A DNA stretch of 56,596 nucleotides from assembly GCA_017632775.1 (NCBI GenBank), contig JAGBQR010000034.1, forward strand, positions 1-56,596, read 5' to 3'. Shown here in pieces: positions 15,305-23,522 of the stretch. The notes under the pieces were generated by a model. That model was not told where the DNA came from. It worked only from the letters and a program-made list of their open reading frames with translations, and searched no databases. The stretch is from Oscillospiraceae bacterium. Lineage in GTDB: Bacteria > Bacillota > Clostridia > Oscillospirales > Oscillospiraceae. A program made the position numbers and the translations under genes. The stretch's first letter is position 1; every line of letters begins with the position of its first letter.

Positions 15305-17014
15305 ATGAATTTCGAAAAAATCTCTGACCTCCAGAAGAAAAGGGCAGTTAACATAATCTGGAATTCGGCGGGAGATTACAGTTTTATACCGGATTTCAAG
15401 GCTTACGATGAGAACGGGAAAGCGGAACTGTATTTCAACAGTATCGTCGGCGCAGTACGAAAACATTACGATTACCCGAAGATCGAAAAACTGTTTCGGG
15501 GCATCCGGAAATATCAGGACAGCGATCTGTATGAGTCGATCCTGTGGCTGGCGCTTGAGAACGCGGTATATGGACGGGAGGTACAGAGCAGACCGGCCTT
15601 GAAAAGCCTGCGCGAAGCGTATGCAGAAAACTGGCTGAAGGCATCTTCGGATGACACATACCAGCTCTATGATCATATCTCACGCGCTCATTTCACCAGG
15701 ATCCTCGGAAGACAGCAGAAACTGAACGGGTATGATGCGGCACTCCTTTCGGAACTGGAGCCGGGTCCGGAGCTGGATACGGATGAACTCGTCAAAAAGC
15801 TGGATGCGCTTCTGCAGAGATGGTTTCAGATCAACACGGAAGAACGGAAGGCAAGAAATCTGCTCGGTGTCCTGCGGGACCAGCGGGAAGCCCGGCGGAA
15901 AAAACCGAGGTACAGGCGCTTCGGACGCGGATTCGCGGATCATCCGGATGCAATGTACGGGGAACGGAGCGAGATGGAAACCGAACGTCCGAACTCGTTC
16001 TTCTCCCGGCTGACGGAGGAGGAACTGCGGGAGTTCATCCGCTTCAAATACGGCCGTCCGCTGTATACGCCCACCGCGGAGCGGGAAATAGAAAAACAGC
16101 TGTGCACAGACCACCATGCGCTCTGTCACCTGCATTTTACAAAGGGTGAAGCATATCAGGGAAGCATCCAGAATGCCTTTGAAGCCCTGCAGAAACAGAA
16201 AGAAGAACGGCAGAAGGAAAAAAACAGGACCTTTTATGATGAACATCTCTCTGCAAACCGCACAGCGATCGCCCGCCTGACGGCAAAGATCCAGAACTCT
16301 GTGCTGCTTTATCTTCAGGCAGACAGTGTTCGAAGCCTTTCCGGCACTCTGTCGGGAGGAAAAGCGTGGCGCGCGGAAGTTCTTGAAGACGGCAAGATCT
16401 TTGAGCGGAAAGAGAGAGACGCGGCGGGAGAACTCAGCGTGGATATTCTGCTGGACGCATCCACCTCCCAGAAGAAAAGGCAGGAAGTCATTGCGAGCCA
16501 GGGCTATATTATCGCGGAGAGCCTGAATCGCTGCGGGATACCCTGCAGGGTCGTTTCTTTCTGTTCGATGACCGGCTATACGATCCTTACTGTTTTTCGC
16601 GATTATCAGGAGACATCGCAGAACGCGCGCATTTTTGATTATGTATCCAACGGCTGCAACCGTGACGGTCTGGCGATCCGGGCCATGCATGACCGGATGA
16701 TGCTCTCGCCTTATGAACACAAGCTGCTGATCATCCTTTCGGATGTGAAGCCGAACGATGTAAGCCGTATGCCGGGCCTCGGAGAGGAACAGTTCATCGA
16801 TTATAACGGGGACCCGGGCGTGGCGGATACAGCCGCGGAAGTGAGGAGAGCCCGGGCGGACGGGATCTCCGTGATCTGTGTTTTCACGGGTGAGGATGAA
16901 GACATCCGTTCGGCAAAACTGGTTTACGGGAATGATTTTGCCCGCATCCAGTCTGTGGACCAGCTTGCGGAGACGGTAGGGAAACTGATCCTCAGTTGTA
17001 TACGGAACCTGTAG
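15305..17014 (+). CDS. NorD/CobT-like protein with C-terminal VWA domain
   Basis: 569 residues from ATG 15305, preceded by CGGAG; a TTG seven codons upstream is less likely. The first ~340 residues are helical and highly charged (ERKARNLLGVLRDQREARRKKPRYRR; KQKEERQKEKN). A von Willebrand A domain follows with a complete MIDAS start, D384-A-S-T-S388, and later ILSDVKPND. Proteins annotated as nitric oxide reductase activation protein (NorD) have this layout and normally work with a MoxR-type AAA ATPase to insert metals or remodel complexes. No MoxR gene is adjacent here. A radical SAM gene follows 12 bases after its stop and is probably co-transcribed. Confidence 0.82.
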   Translation: MNFEKISDLQKKRAVNIIWNSAGDYSFIPDFKAYDENGKAELYFNSIVGAVRKHYDYPKIEKLFRGIRKYQDSDLYESILWLALENAVYGREVQSRPALKSLREAYAENWLKASSDDTYQLYDHISRAHFTRILGRQQKLNGYDAALLSELEPGPELDTDELVKKLDALLQRWFQINTEERKARNLLGVLRDQREARRKKPRYRRFGRGFADHPDAMYGERSEMETERPNSFFSRLTEEELREFIRFKYGRPLYTPTAEREIEKQLCTDHHALCHLHFTKGEAYQGSIQNAFEALQKQKEERQKEKNRTFYDEHLSANRTAIARLTAKIQNSVLLYLQADSVRSLSGTLSGGKAWRAEVLEDGKIFERKERDAAGELSVDILLDASTSQKKRQEVIASQGYIIAESLNRCGIPCRVVSFCSMTGYTILTVFRDYQETSQNARIFDYVSNGCNRDGLAIRAMHDRMMLSPYEHKLLIILSDVKPNDVSRMPGLGEEQFIDYNGDPGVADTAAEVRRARADGISVICVFTGEDEDIRSAKLVYGNDFARIQSVDQLAETVGKLILSCIRNL

Positions 17015-17026
17015 GGAGAGCTGCCG

Positions 17027-17872
17027 ATGCTGAAAAGAGTGTACCTGGAGATCACAAACTGCTGCAATCTCAGCTGCGCTTTCTGCCATCAGACCGAAAG
17101 AAAACCGCGGAGTCTTACCGCGGAAGAGTTTGACATCCTCACGGAAAAGATCCGGGGGAAGACAGACCTGCTTTTCTTTCATCTGATGGGGGAACCGCTG
17201 CTTCATCCGGAACTTCCGGTGTTTATCCAGTCCGCGGCGGGGAAGGGATTCCGCCCTGCCCTGACAACGAACGGCACACTTCTGGCGGACAGGGGAAAAG
17301 AGCTGCTGGATACGCCTCTGAACCGGGTCAGTCTCTCCCTGCATGCCCCTGAAGCCAATCCTTCCTTTTCAGATCCGGGGTATCTGCATGCAGCCCTTTC
17401 ATTCGGGAAGGAGGCAGACAGAAGAGGGATCTGGGTGGCTTACCGGCTATGGAACCGGGGCGGACTGGAACGAAACAATCCGGCCATTCTGGATGAACTG
17501 CACCGGGCTTATCCCGGAGAATGGGAAAAAACACGGAACGGTGCCCGCATAGCCGAAAAAACGTATCTGGAACTGGCTGACCGCTTCGAGTGGCCGGATA
17601 TGAAGGCTCCGGAACAGTCCGGAGAAATCTTCTGTTATGCTCTGCGCGACCAGATCGGCATCCTCTCGGACGGTTCGGTCGTTCCATGCTGCCTGGATGC
17701 GGAAGGGATCATGGCGATTGGAAATCTTTTTGATTCTCCTCTGGATGAGATCCTGCGAAGTGAACGGGCGCGAAGGATCTATGAAGGGTTCACGGCGCAC
17801 CGGGCGGAAGAAGAGCTGTGCGGGCGATGCGGCTACGCTTCCATGAAAAGACACAGAGCACGAGGGAAATGA
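17027..17872 (+). CDS. Radical SAM protein with SPASM-like C-terminal Cys cluster
   Basis: 281 residues, AGGGAG upstream. The radical SAM cluster is C13-xxx-C17-xx-C20 (CNLSCAFC), followed by the HLMGEPLLHPEL and ALTTNGTLL strands typical of the TIM-like half barrel. The C-terminal quarter carries auxiliary cysteines in FCYALRDQIGI, VVPCCLDAEG and ELCGRCGYA, a SPASM/twitch-like arrangement that holds an extra iron-sulfur cluster. Such enzymes often modify peptides or proteins. It probably shares a transcript with the VWA protein, but no precursor peptide is obvious nearby. The substrate is unknown. The left arm of the following terminator lies inside its last codons. Confidence 0.88.
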   Translation: MLKRVYLEITNCCNLSCAFCHQTERKPRSLTAEEFDILTEKIRGKTDLLFFHLMGEPLLHPELPVFIQSAAGKGFRPALTTNGTLLADRGKELLDTPLNRVSLSLHAPEANPSFSDPGYLHAALSFGKEADRRGIWVAYRLWNRGGLERNNPAILDELHRAYPGEWEKTRNGARIAEKTYLELADRFEWPDMKAPEQSGEIFCYALRDQIGILSDGSVVPCCLDAEGIMAIGNLFDSPLDEILRSERARRIYEGFTAHRAEEELCGRCGYASMKRHRARGK

Positions 17873-17892
17873 CCGCGTGCTCTGTGTCTTTT
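17846..17892. terminator. Bidirectional terminator overlapping the radical SAM stop
   Basis: AAAAGACACAGAGCACG and its exact complement (17876-17892) flank the TGA stop. It serves both the plus-strand gene and the minus-strand MBL gene ending at 17898. Confidence 0.85.
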
Positions 17893-17897
17893 CTGTT

Positions 17898-18746
17898 TCA
17901 GTCGCCGGTGTAAAGAATGCGCTCTCCGTCGCTTGTGAAGGGACGGTCATATCCGACGGTCGTATAAACGGTGGTCCGGAGTGTTTCAAGTGTTTTGCGG
18001 ATCTTCGCCTCAGGAGCGGAAGCATTCACGATCGCTATGGAAGGGGCGAGCCGGCGGATCAGATCCGATGAGGCGGTGCTGCTTCGTCCGTGATACGGTG
18101 TTTTCAGAAGGTCGATCCGTGGAAGATCGATCCTTTCAAGTTCTTTCAGCCTTATTTTTTCCGCATCGCCGGGTAGGAAGAGGGTGATATTGCCGTGCCT
18201 GACGAGCAGCGCCAGTGAATAGTCGTTGTCCAGATCATAAAATGTCTTTTCGGGAGGGTAGAAGGTGATCACGAGATCACCGAAGGTTTCACGAAATTCG
18301 TCGGCCGGGTGGATCTGGCGGATCCCGGCGGTTTCCATCTGCTTGAGAAGGGTGTTGTAGCTTGCATTGTACTGTCCGTAATAGGGCATGACTGCCATGG
18401 AAACAGGAAAGGAATCAAGCAGGAGCGCGGCTCCGCCGATGTGATCCTTGTCCGGATGCGTCAGGACCAGACAGTCGATCTGACGGATCCCGTGCTCACG
18501 GAGCAGGGAGACGATATGGGGGCCGTCGGGTTCCTCCCCGGTGTCCACCACCACACAGGTTCCGCTGCTGAGCAGGATGCAGCAGTCTGCATCGTTTTCT
18601 GTTCCGGCAAAGATGAATTCCGCTGGAGCGATCTCGGCTTTCTTTCTCTGGATCATAAAAGAGGCAAGGAAAAGAAGGACCAGAAGCAGAAGACCGCCGG
18701 CTCCGAGCAGACGTGCCAGTCCGAATCGGCTGATGAGTTTTTTCAT
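17898..18746 (-). CDS. ComEC-like metallo-beta-lactamase-fold hydrolase, membrane-anchored
   Basis: 282 residues. An N-terminal hydrophobic anchor covers residues ~13-31. The MBL metal motif is H97-P-D-K-D101-H102, preceded by VVVDTG and followed by FLPGDAE and TPYHGRSS. This is the arrangement of the ComEC C-terminal hydrolase domain. It lacks ComEC's membrane channel, so it is an extracytoplasmic stand-alone hydrolase, possibly a phosphodiesterase or nuclease. The start overlaps the CotH stop by four bases (ATGA), so it is translationally coupled to the VTC-DUF4956-CotH operon and may act on the same pathway. That link is inference from position. Confidence 0.82.
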   Translation of the reverse strand: MKKLISRFGLARLLGAGGLLLLVLLFLASFMIQRKKAEIAPAEFIFAGTENDADCCILLSSGTCVVVDTGEEPDGPHIVSLLREHGIRQIDCLVLTHPDKDHIGGAALLLDSFPVSMAVMPYYGQYNASYNTLLKQMETAGIRQIHPADEFRETFGDLVITFYPPEKTFYDLDNDYSLALLVRHGNITLFLPGDAEKIRLKELERIDLPRIDLLKTPYHGRSSTASSDLIRRLAPSIAIVNASAPEAKIRKTLETLRTTVYTTVGYDRPFTSDGERILYTGD

Positions 18747-20320
18747 GAATGCTCCGATCTAAGGCGGAAGAGACGCCTTCTTGTTTTCAGTCTGACAGCG
18801 AGGGAAAAGACAGCGAGAAGGAATGCGGCTGAAAGAAGAACTGCAGCGGCGCGCCGGAGAGTTCCGGACGGGTCCGTCACGACCAGAGAATTCAGGTCAC
18901 CCAGATGCCGGTCAAGCCAGATGCCCCGCGTACCGAGCAGCCGGGAAAGTTCTTCACACGCGGAATCATAGGCTTCTTCCGTGATGCCGCGAAGGACTCT
19001 GTCCCGTTCAAGCGCACTGCCAAGATAGTCCCGGGTCTCCCGCAGAAGGGAGCTGATCCGTTCATCCGAGAGGGTGTCTTCCCGCAGGCGGCGATAGCGA
19101 TCGAGAAGCCGGTCCTGAAAAGTCCTGTTCTTCAGGAGATCCTGATACAGAGGGGCCCCGGCCATCGAAAGGAGTTCTGCATCTTCCCTGTGTGTAGCTG
19201 TGCTGTTGAAGCCCCATACCGGACCGATCGTCAGCTTGCCTCCGATGTCGCGGTACATATATGTGGAAGTCGTTCCCGCACCGCGGTTCATGAGCAGTTC
19301 ATTCAGAATCAGGTAATCGATGAAAGAATCCGTGTCCACCAGCCTTGAGAAGGAAGCAAAGGTGCTGATGTCTTTTGATGCGAGCACCTGTTCGATCCGG
19401 CTGAGATCGTTCGTGATGTAGGAAACGGCATCAGTAGTGACCTTTTCATTTTTCGGGTATACAAGAGTGAGTACGCTGGATGCGGCAGTGCCGCCGATGA
19501 ACCCGCTCAGTCCGGCCTCCTGGGAAGCCCAGGTGGAGAGAACTACACTGCCGGAATCGGCAATATCCCGCTTCACGATATAGGAATAAGCACCTATCAG
19601 GTTTTTCTTTCCTTTCAGGGCAACGCGTCCCTCTCCCCGTTCCACCGGTTCGGTGAGAAGATAGAGGCCGAGATAGCGATACTCCCCGCCGTCTTTGAGG
19701 ATCAGCTCGCAGAAGCGGACATCAGGACTGTCCAGGGAAAGCTCGCCGGCAAGGTTGTAAGCCAGATAACTCCGCAGACAGGTGATGTCGGAGTCCATTC
19801 CGTTCAGGATCCACTCATCTCCGGCCGACATGCCCAGAAGAGGGCTTTTCACACCGTCTCCGTATGGATCGAGCAGTTTGAAACGGTATTGTTTCTTGCC
19901 GTCCGTCGTGCTTCCGCCGCGTACTTTGATTTTCCCGCTCAGTGTCCGGGAGGGAACGGAGGAAATCGAGTTGATCCCGTCTTCATCATAAATAAAGAGA
20001 TCCATCTCGGTATAGGGATTCAGATTATCTCCGTACCGGGAAGCCTCACTGGACGATTCATCATGACGCAGGTCGGAGATCACGCTGCCGTCCGTATCGA
20101 TCAGGAGGATCGGAAGATGAGAGGAAAAAGCCGCATCGACCCGTCCGTCTGAAGAAACCGATGACGGAGAGTTCACAGCCGGCGCGTTTTCAGAAAGATG
20201 CTGCCAGATACGCCCGCCGTCAACAACATGAAGGATATTCTGTTTTACCGCTCCGAATGCCAGCAGCAGAAAAACGGCTGCAAACAAAACGGAAAAAACG
20301 AGTATCAGCGTTTTTTTCAC
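18743..20320 (-). CDS. CotH-family (atypical kinase fold) secreted protein
   Basis: 525 residues from a GTG with AGGAGG upstream. N-terminal membrane segment/signal at residues ~4-24. The CotH signature is clear: KIKVRGGSTTDGKKQYRFKLLD, split over a beta hairpin that carries the kinase-like Lys, then LLGMSAGDEWILNG, LRSYLAYNLA and YLGLYLLTEPVERG. A second hydrophobic helix (LRRAAAVLLSAAFLLAVFSLAV) lies near the C-terminus. It is therefore anchored at both ends with the domain outside. CotH of Bacillus spore coat is a protein kinase; CotH relatives beside VTC-type polymerases are widespread, but their role is not settled. It lies between DUF4956 and the MBL hydrolase. Confidence 0.88.
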   Translation of the reverse strand: MKKTLILVFSVLFAAVFLLLAFGAVKQNILHVVDGGRIWQHLSENAPAVNSPSSVSSDGRVDAAFSSHLPILLIDTDGSVISDLRHDESSSEASRYGDNLNPYTEMDLFIYDEDGINSISSVPSRTLSGKIKVRGGSTTDGKKQYRFKLLDPYGDGVKSPLLGMSAGDEWILNGMDSDITCLRSYLAYNLAGELSLDSPDVRFCELILKDGGEYRYLGLYLLTEPVERGEGRVALKGKKNLIGAYSYIVKRDIADSGSVVLSTWASQEAGLSGFIGGTAASSVLTLVYPKNEKVTTDAVSYITNDLSRIEQVLASKDISTFASFSRLVDTDSFIDYLILNELLMNRGAGTTSTYMYRDIGGKLTIGPVWGFNSTATHREDAELLSMAGAPLYQDLLKNRTFQDRLLDRYRRLREDTLSDERISSLLRETRDYLGSALERDRVLRGITEEAYDSACEELSRLLGTRGIWLDRHLGDLNSLVVTDPSGTLRRAAAVLLSAAFLLAVFSLAVRLKTRRRLFRLRSEHS

Positions 20321-20372
20321 GAATGTCCTCCTGGTATGAAAAAACAGGAAAATGCCGGCGGATCAGAAATGA

Positions 20373-21049
20373 TCAGCCGGTGATCTCATCATTCTGTCCG
20401 ACGAGGTTCACACTCTCTGTTCCGGAAATGGCGAAAAGCCGGCTGTCACCGTTCTGAGTCCGGAACTGGTCCGCCTGTTTGGAACTGAGTTCATAGATAT
20501 ACTCCATGCTGCCGAGAGAGCGGTTCTTGACGCACAGACGCACTCCGTCGCCGAAGAGCGCAGTGAGCGCAGCTTCCAGATCAGCGCTTCCTTCTTCAGA
20601 AAAAACACCGCGGATGATCAGCAGATACCGGCTGTTGGATCTGTTGCTGCCGATAGCGAGCATCAGTAGGAAGAGCACGGCGCTTCCGGCTACAGCGATC
20701 GTGAAATCAGAGATCCCGCAGCAGATGCCGCCGGCAACGCACCAGAAGATATAGGCCGTATCACGGGCATCTTTGATTGCAGTACGGAAACGGACGATCG
20801 ACAGAGCACCGACCATACCCAGGGAAAGAGCCACGTTGTTGCCGATGACACACATGACCATGGAAGTGACAACGGTAAGCATCCAGAGCGAGGCATTGAA
20901 TTTGGGACTGTATACGGCACCTGAGTGAGAGAAGCGATAGGAGAGGAAATGATTCCTCCCACGACCACCCCTGCAAGCAGGTTAAACAGGATTTCCTGAA
21001 GACTCAGGCTCCCGGAGTGATTGGTGACATAGTAGAGCAGATCGTTCAT
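20373..21049 (-). CDS. DUF4956 membrane protein, interrupted by an apparent -1 frameshift
   Basis: The reading frame begins at ATG 21049 (GGAGGT eight bases upstream) with MNDLLYYVTNHSG and a first membrane helix (ILFNLLAGVVVGGII). It then leaves frame at the A-run 20947-20949 (TTT on the coding strand). One extra T there would join it in frame to the FLSYRFSHSGAVYSPKFNASLWMLTVV continuation, split here between the two frames. The rest is GNNVALSLGMVGALSIVRFRTAIKD, the DUF4956 hallmark, with three further helices and a soluble C-terminal domain. The reading matches the family so well that a sequencing error or a very recent mutation is likely. It overlaps the VTC gene stop by four bases. Confidence 0.8.
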
Positions 21050-21753
21050 GGGTTCTGACCTCCAAGAGAATAAGTTCGAACGGCACAGTACTTGCTGCTG
21101 GCACATTCCGGATGGCCGTCCAGAGAAAGCGCTTCTTTCACGTAGCTGAGAAGGAAGTGGTTGTATTTTACTTCCAGTGTGACCCCGCCGAGCGGCGGGA
21201 CCGGATAAAGCTGGAGAGAATCATCAAATATGTTGAAATTGGATTCACTGCCGGAAAGACGGCTGTCAAATGTTATACGGGTATCATTGACGGGAACGAC
21301 GAAAGCAAAACGACGATAATCAACGACACAGCGCGGAGCATAAAGATTTACGGCCATCTCAGCATAAAGCTTTTCCGCAAGCGCGTCCGGCCGGTGAAGG
21401 AGGAACGCGTAATCACAGCGGATCAGGGCCTCGGCTTCTGCACGGGAGACCGTGAGGCTGAGCTTTCGCTGCATGCTGCCCTGCTTCTGCTTCGTTTCCA
21501 GTTTGATGACCCCTCCGTCCCCGTAAGTGCGGAGGCGGATCTTCTTGCGGTATTCTATTCCGGCCTGTTTTTCAAAGAAATCCTTGTTATCAAAGGAATC
21601 GAAATACAGAGACCGGACAAGATAACCGTCCCGGCCATGGCTGTTCGGGTCGGGCATGAGGATCGAAGAGAGCCTGAGACGAAGCGTTTCCGCTTCGAAT
21701 GCCGTCAGGGGATATTTGTGTTCTGTTCGGAGAACATCGAGCACTTCTGCCAC
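21046..21753 (-). CDS. VTC-domain polyphosphate polymerase-like protein
   Basis: 235 residues from a GTG start with GAGG seven bases upstream. It has the triphosphate tunnel fold motifs of VTC polyphosphate polymerases: TEHKYPLT near the N-terminus, VRSLYFDSFDN, YRKKIRLRTYG, IKLETKQKQG and the closing LEVKYNHFL. The alternating basic and acidic residues line the tunnel that binds polyphosphate and metal in yeast Vtc4. The yeast enzyme makes polyphosphate from ATP with a membrane translocator; here DUF4956, a membrane protein, is the next gene and could play that part. It is the first gene of the operon and has a near-consensus promoter. Confidence 0.9.
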   Translation of the reverse strand: MAEVLDVLRTEHKYPLTAFEAETLRLRLSSILMPDPNSHGRDGYLVRSLYFDSFDNKDFFEKQAGIEYRKKIRLRTYGDGGVIKLETKQKQGSMQRKLSLTVSRAEAEALIRCDYAFLLHRPDALAEKLYAEMAVNLYAPRCVVDYRRFAFVVPVNDTRITFDSRLSGSESNFNIFDDSLQLYPVPPLGGVTLEVKYNHFLLSYVKEALSLDGHPECASSKYCAVRTYSLGGQNP

Positions 21754-21789
21754 TTTCGAGCCTCACTCCTTTGCATATCAATCTAAAAT

Positions 21790-21818
21790 ATTATAAAGCA
21801 TGAAATGGAAATAATCAA
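21790..21818 (-). promoter_or_regulatory. Promoter of the VTC-DUF4956-CotH-MBL operon
   Basis: On the minus strand TTGATT (21813-21818) and TATAAT (21790-21795), exactly 17 bases apart, with the GTG start 36 bases downstream. Confidence 0.8.
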
Positions 21819-21860
21819 TGTTTAGCTGAGTTCCCCGCGGCACCGTAGGGCAGAATGCGG

Positions 21861-21889
21861 TTGTAAATGCCGGAATCGTTTGCTATAAT
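21861..21889 (+). promoter_or_regulatory. Promoter of the surface transglutaminase gene
   Basis: TTGTAA (21861-21866) and TATAAT (21884-21889), 17 bases apart, divergent from the VTC operon promoter. Confidence 0.75.
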
Positions 21890-21946
21890 GAATGAAATTG
21901 TCCCGACAGTTGAGACTATTCAGAAGAAAAGGGATACAGAAACAGT

Positions 21947-23467
21947 ATGAGAGTAGTGAAGGTCATTCTGCTGCTGCTTGTGATGGCCGCAGCGGCATAT
22001 GTGTTCTTCGTAGGGGAGATACGGCCCTATTCCGCATCGGGGTCTACGCCTCTGGACCGTGCGGCTTCCGCCGCGGGAGAGGAAACGGAGGAGACATATG
22101 AGATCCCCGCGGAGCATACCGTCCGTTTCGTGTATGACGGAAAGGAGTATTACTCCGAGAGCGTTCTCGAGGGGAGAAAACTCCGGGAGGACGTGACTCC
22201 TTCGGAGAGCACCTTCCTCGGGTGCCTGGATGAAGAAGGCATGTACTGTGATGTGGCGGACCTGGCTGTCCTGTCCGACAGGGTCTTCACGGCTTCGGTG
22301 GGGCCGGAACTGAAGCAGAATCCGAAAGGCTTTCTTGCTCCGGAGGGTGACGGACTCTTCTATCCGGACCGGGAGCTTACCCGCAGCGATATCGCACGGG
22401 CCGTATATGCGCTTCTGGCGAAAGATCCGGGCGGATCGGTCTATATCAGTGACCTGCATGAGAACGCCAAGTGCTATAAGGCGGCGGTCGCTCTGACATC
22501 GAATGGCTATATGGAGCTGACGGGGGACCGGTTCAGACCGGATGAACCGGTGACAGTCACGGAACTGAAAGATCTCCTCGCACAGATGTTCAACGGAAAA
22601 CGGCTGGAAGAACTTCTTCCCTCCGACCGTGAAACCATTACAAGAGGTGATGCGGCGGTGCTTCTGTGCGATCTCCTCGGACAGGACCGTGAACTTCCCG
22701 TTGAGCAGGCTGCCTATTTTCCGGATGTATCAAGCCGCCTGCCCTGTCATAAGGCCGTCAGCATTGCGGGCCAGCAGAGCTCTGTTTGGGCGAAAGCCGG
22801 CGAAAAACTGGATTCCGGCTACCGGAATGTGGAAGGGTGGCTGTATTTTGTCGACGAGGACGGATATTTCGTGCGGAATGCGAAGATCGGCACCCTTGAG
22901 TTCGGCGAGGACGGGCGCTTCACCAGCGGGAATGAGGAACTGGACCGGTTCGTAGCGGGTAAGATCGATGACCTGACAAATAAAAACATGACCCGCGAGA
23001 CCATGCTGTATGAGGTCTATAAATATGTTCGTGACCGGAACCTGTATCTCAAAGGCAGTTACTATCGTGTCGGAGAGACCGGCTGGGAGATCGAAGAGGC
23101 GCTGAAGCTTTTCCGCAACGGAAGAGGCAACTGCTACTCCTTCGCAGCCCAAATGTGGGCGCTGGCCAGAGGACTGGGTTATGATGCGAAAGCGATCAGC
23201 GGTTTTATCTCCCATACCTATCAGCCTCATGGCTGGGTGGAGATCGAAATCGACGGGACGAAGTATGTGTTTGACGCCGAGCAGGAAGGTCTGTATTACC
23301 GTGCCAGGGAAGACTATAACACCAATATGTTCAAGATGACATATGAGGTCGCCGCTTTCTGGAGTTACATCCGTACGCCGGAAGAAGCCGCTGCAGCAGG
23401 GATCGAAGGGTATGCGGACGCGGAAACAGAGGAAGCCGGACAAAGCAGCGAAGGAAACGAAGGATAA
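21947..23467 (+). CDS. Surface protein with SLH-like repeats and transglutaminase-like domain
   Basis: 506 residues. N-terminal membrane anchor/signal at residues ~4-24. Residues ~140-285 hold SLH-like units (FYPDRELTRSDIARAVYALLA; RFRPDEPVTVTELKDLLAQMF; ITRGDAAVLLCDLLG), which bind cell-wall polymers. A stretch near 300-335 (GWLYFVDEDGYFVRN) resembles one choline-binding-type repeat. The C-terminal part is a transglutaminase/protease-like fold with C396 (GNCYSF), H428 (HGWVEIE) and D443 (VFDAEQ) as the expected triad. It would act on the outer surface as a cysteine protease or cross-linking enzyme. It is monocistronic with its own promoter and a perfect terminator. Confidence 0.88.
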   Translation: MRVVKVILLLLVMAAAAYVFFVGEIRPYSASGSTPLDRAASAAGEETEETYEIPAEHTVRFVYDGKEYYSESVLEGRKLREDVTPSESTFLGCLDEEGMYCDVADLAVLSDRVFTASVGPELKQNPKGFLAPEGDGLFYPDRELTRSDIARAVYALLAKDPGGSVYISDLHENAKCYKAAVALTSNGYMELTGDRFRPDEPVTVTELKDLLAQMFNGKRLEELLPSDRETITRGDAAVLLCDLLGQDRELPVEQAAYFPDVSSRLPCHKAVSIAGQQSSVWAKAGEKLDSGYRNVEGWLYFVDEDGYFVRNAKIGTLEFGEDGRFTSGNEELDRFVAGKIDDLTNKNMTRETMLYEVYKYVRDRNLYLKGSYYRVGETGWEIEEALKLFRNGRGNCYSFAAQMWALARGLGYDAKAISGFISHTYQPHGWVEIEIDGTKYVFDAEQEGLYYRAREDYNTNMFKMTYEVAAFWSYIRTPEEAAAAGIEGYADAETEEAGQSSEGNEG

Positions 23468-23506
23468 AAAATCAGCCGGAAAGAGATCTCTTTCCGGCTG
23501 ATTTTT
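23467..23506. terminator. Perfect palindromic terminator
   Basis: AAAAATCAGCCGGAAAGAGA and its exact complement with no loop bases, ending in T5. It lies between the transglutaminase gene and the convergent isomerase gene. Confidence 0.9.
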
Positions 23507-23522
23507 GTCCTCAAAGCGAAGG

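Noticed and set aside
15680-17344. A 554-codon open frame antisense to the VWA and radical SAM genes
   Set aside because: It crosses two well-supported sense genes, has no family similarity and no start signals.
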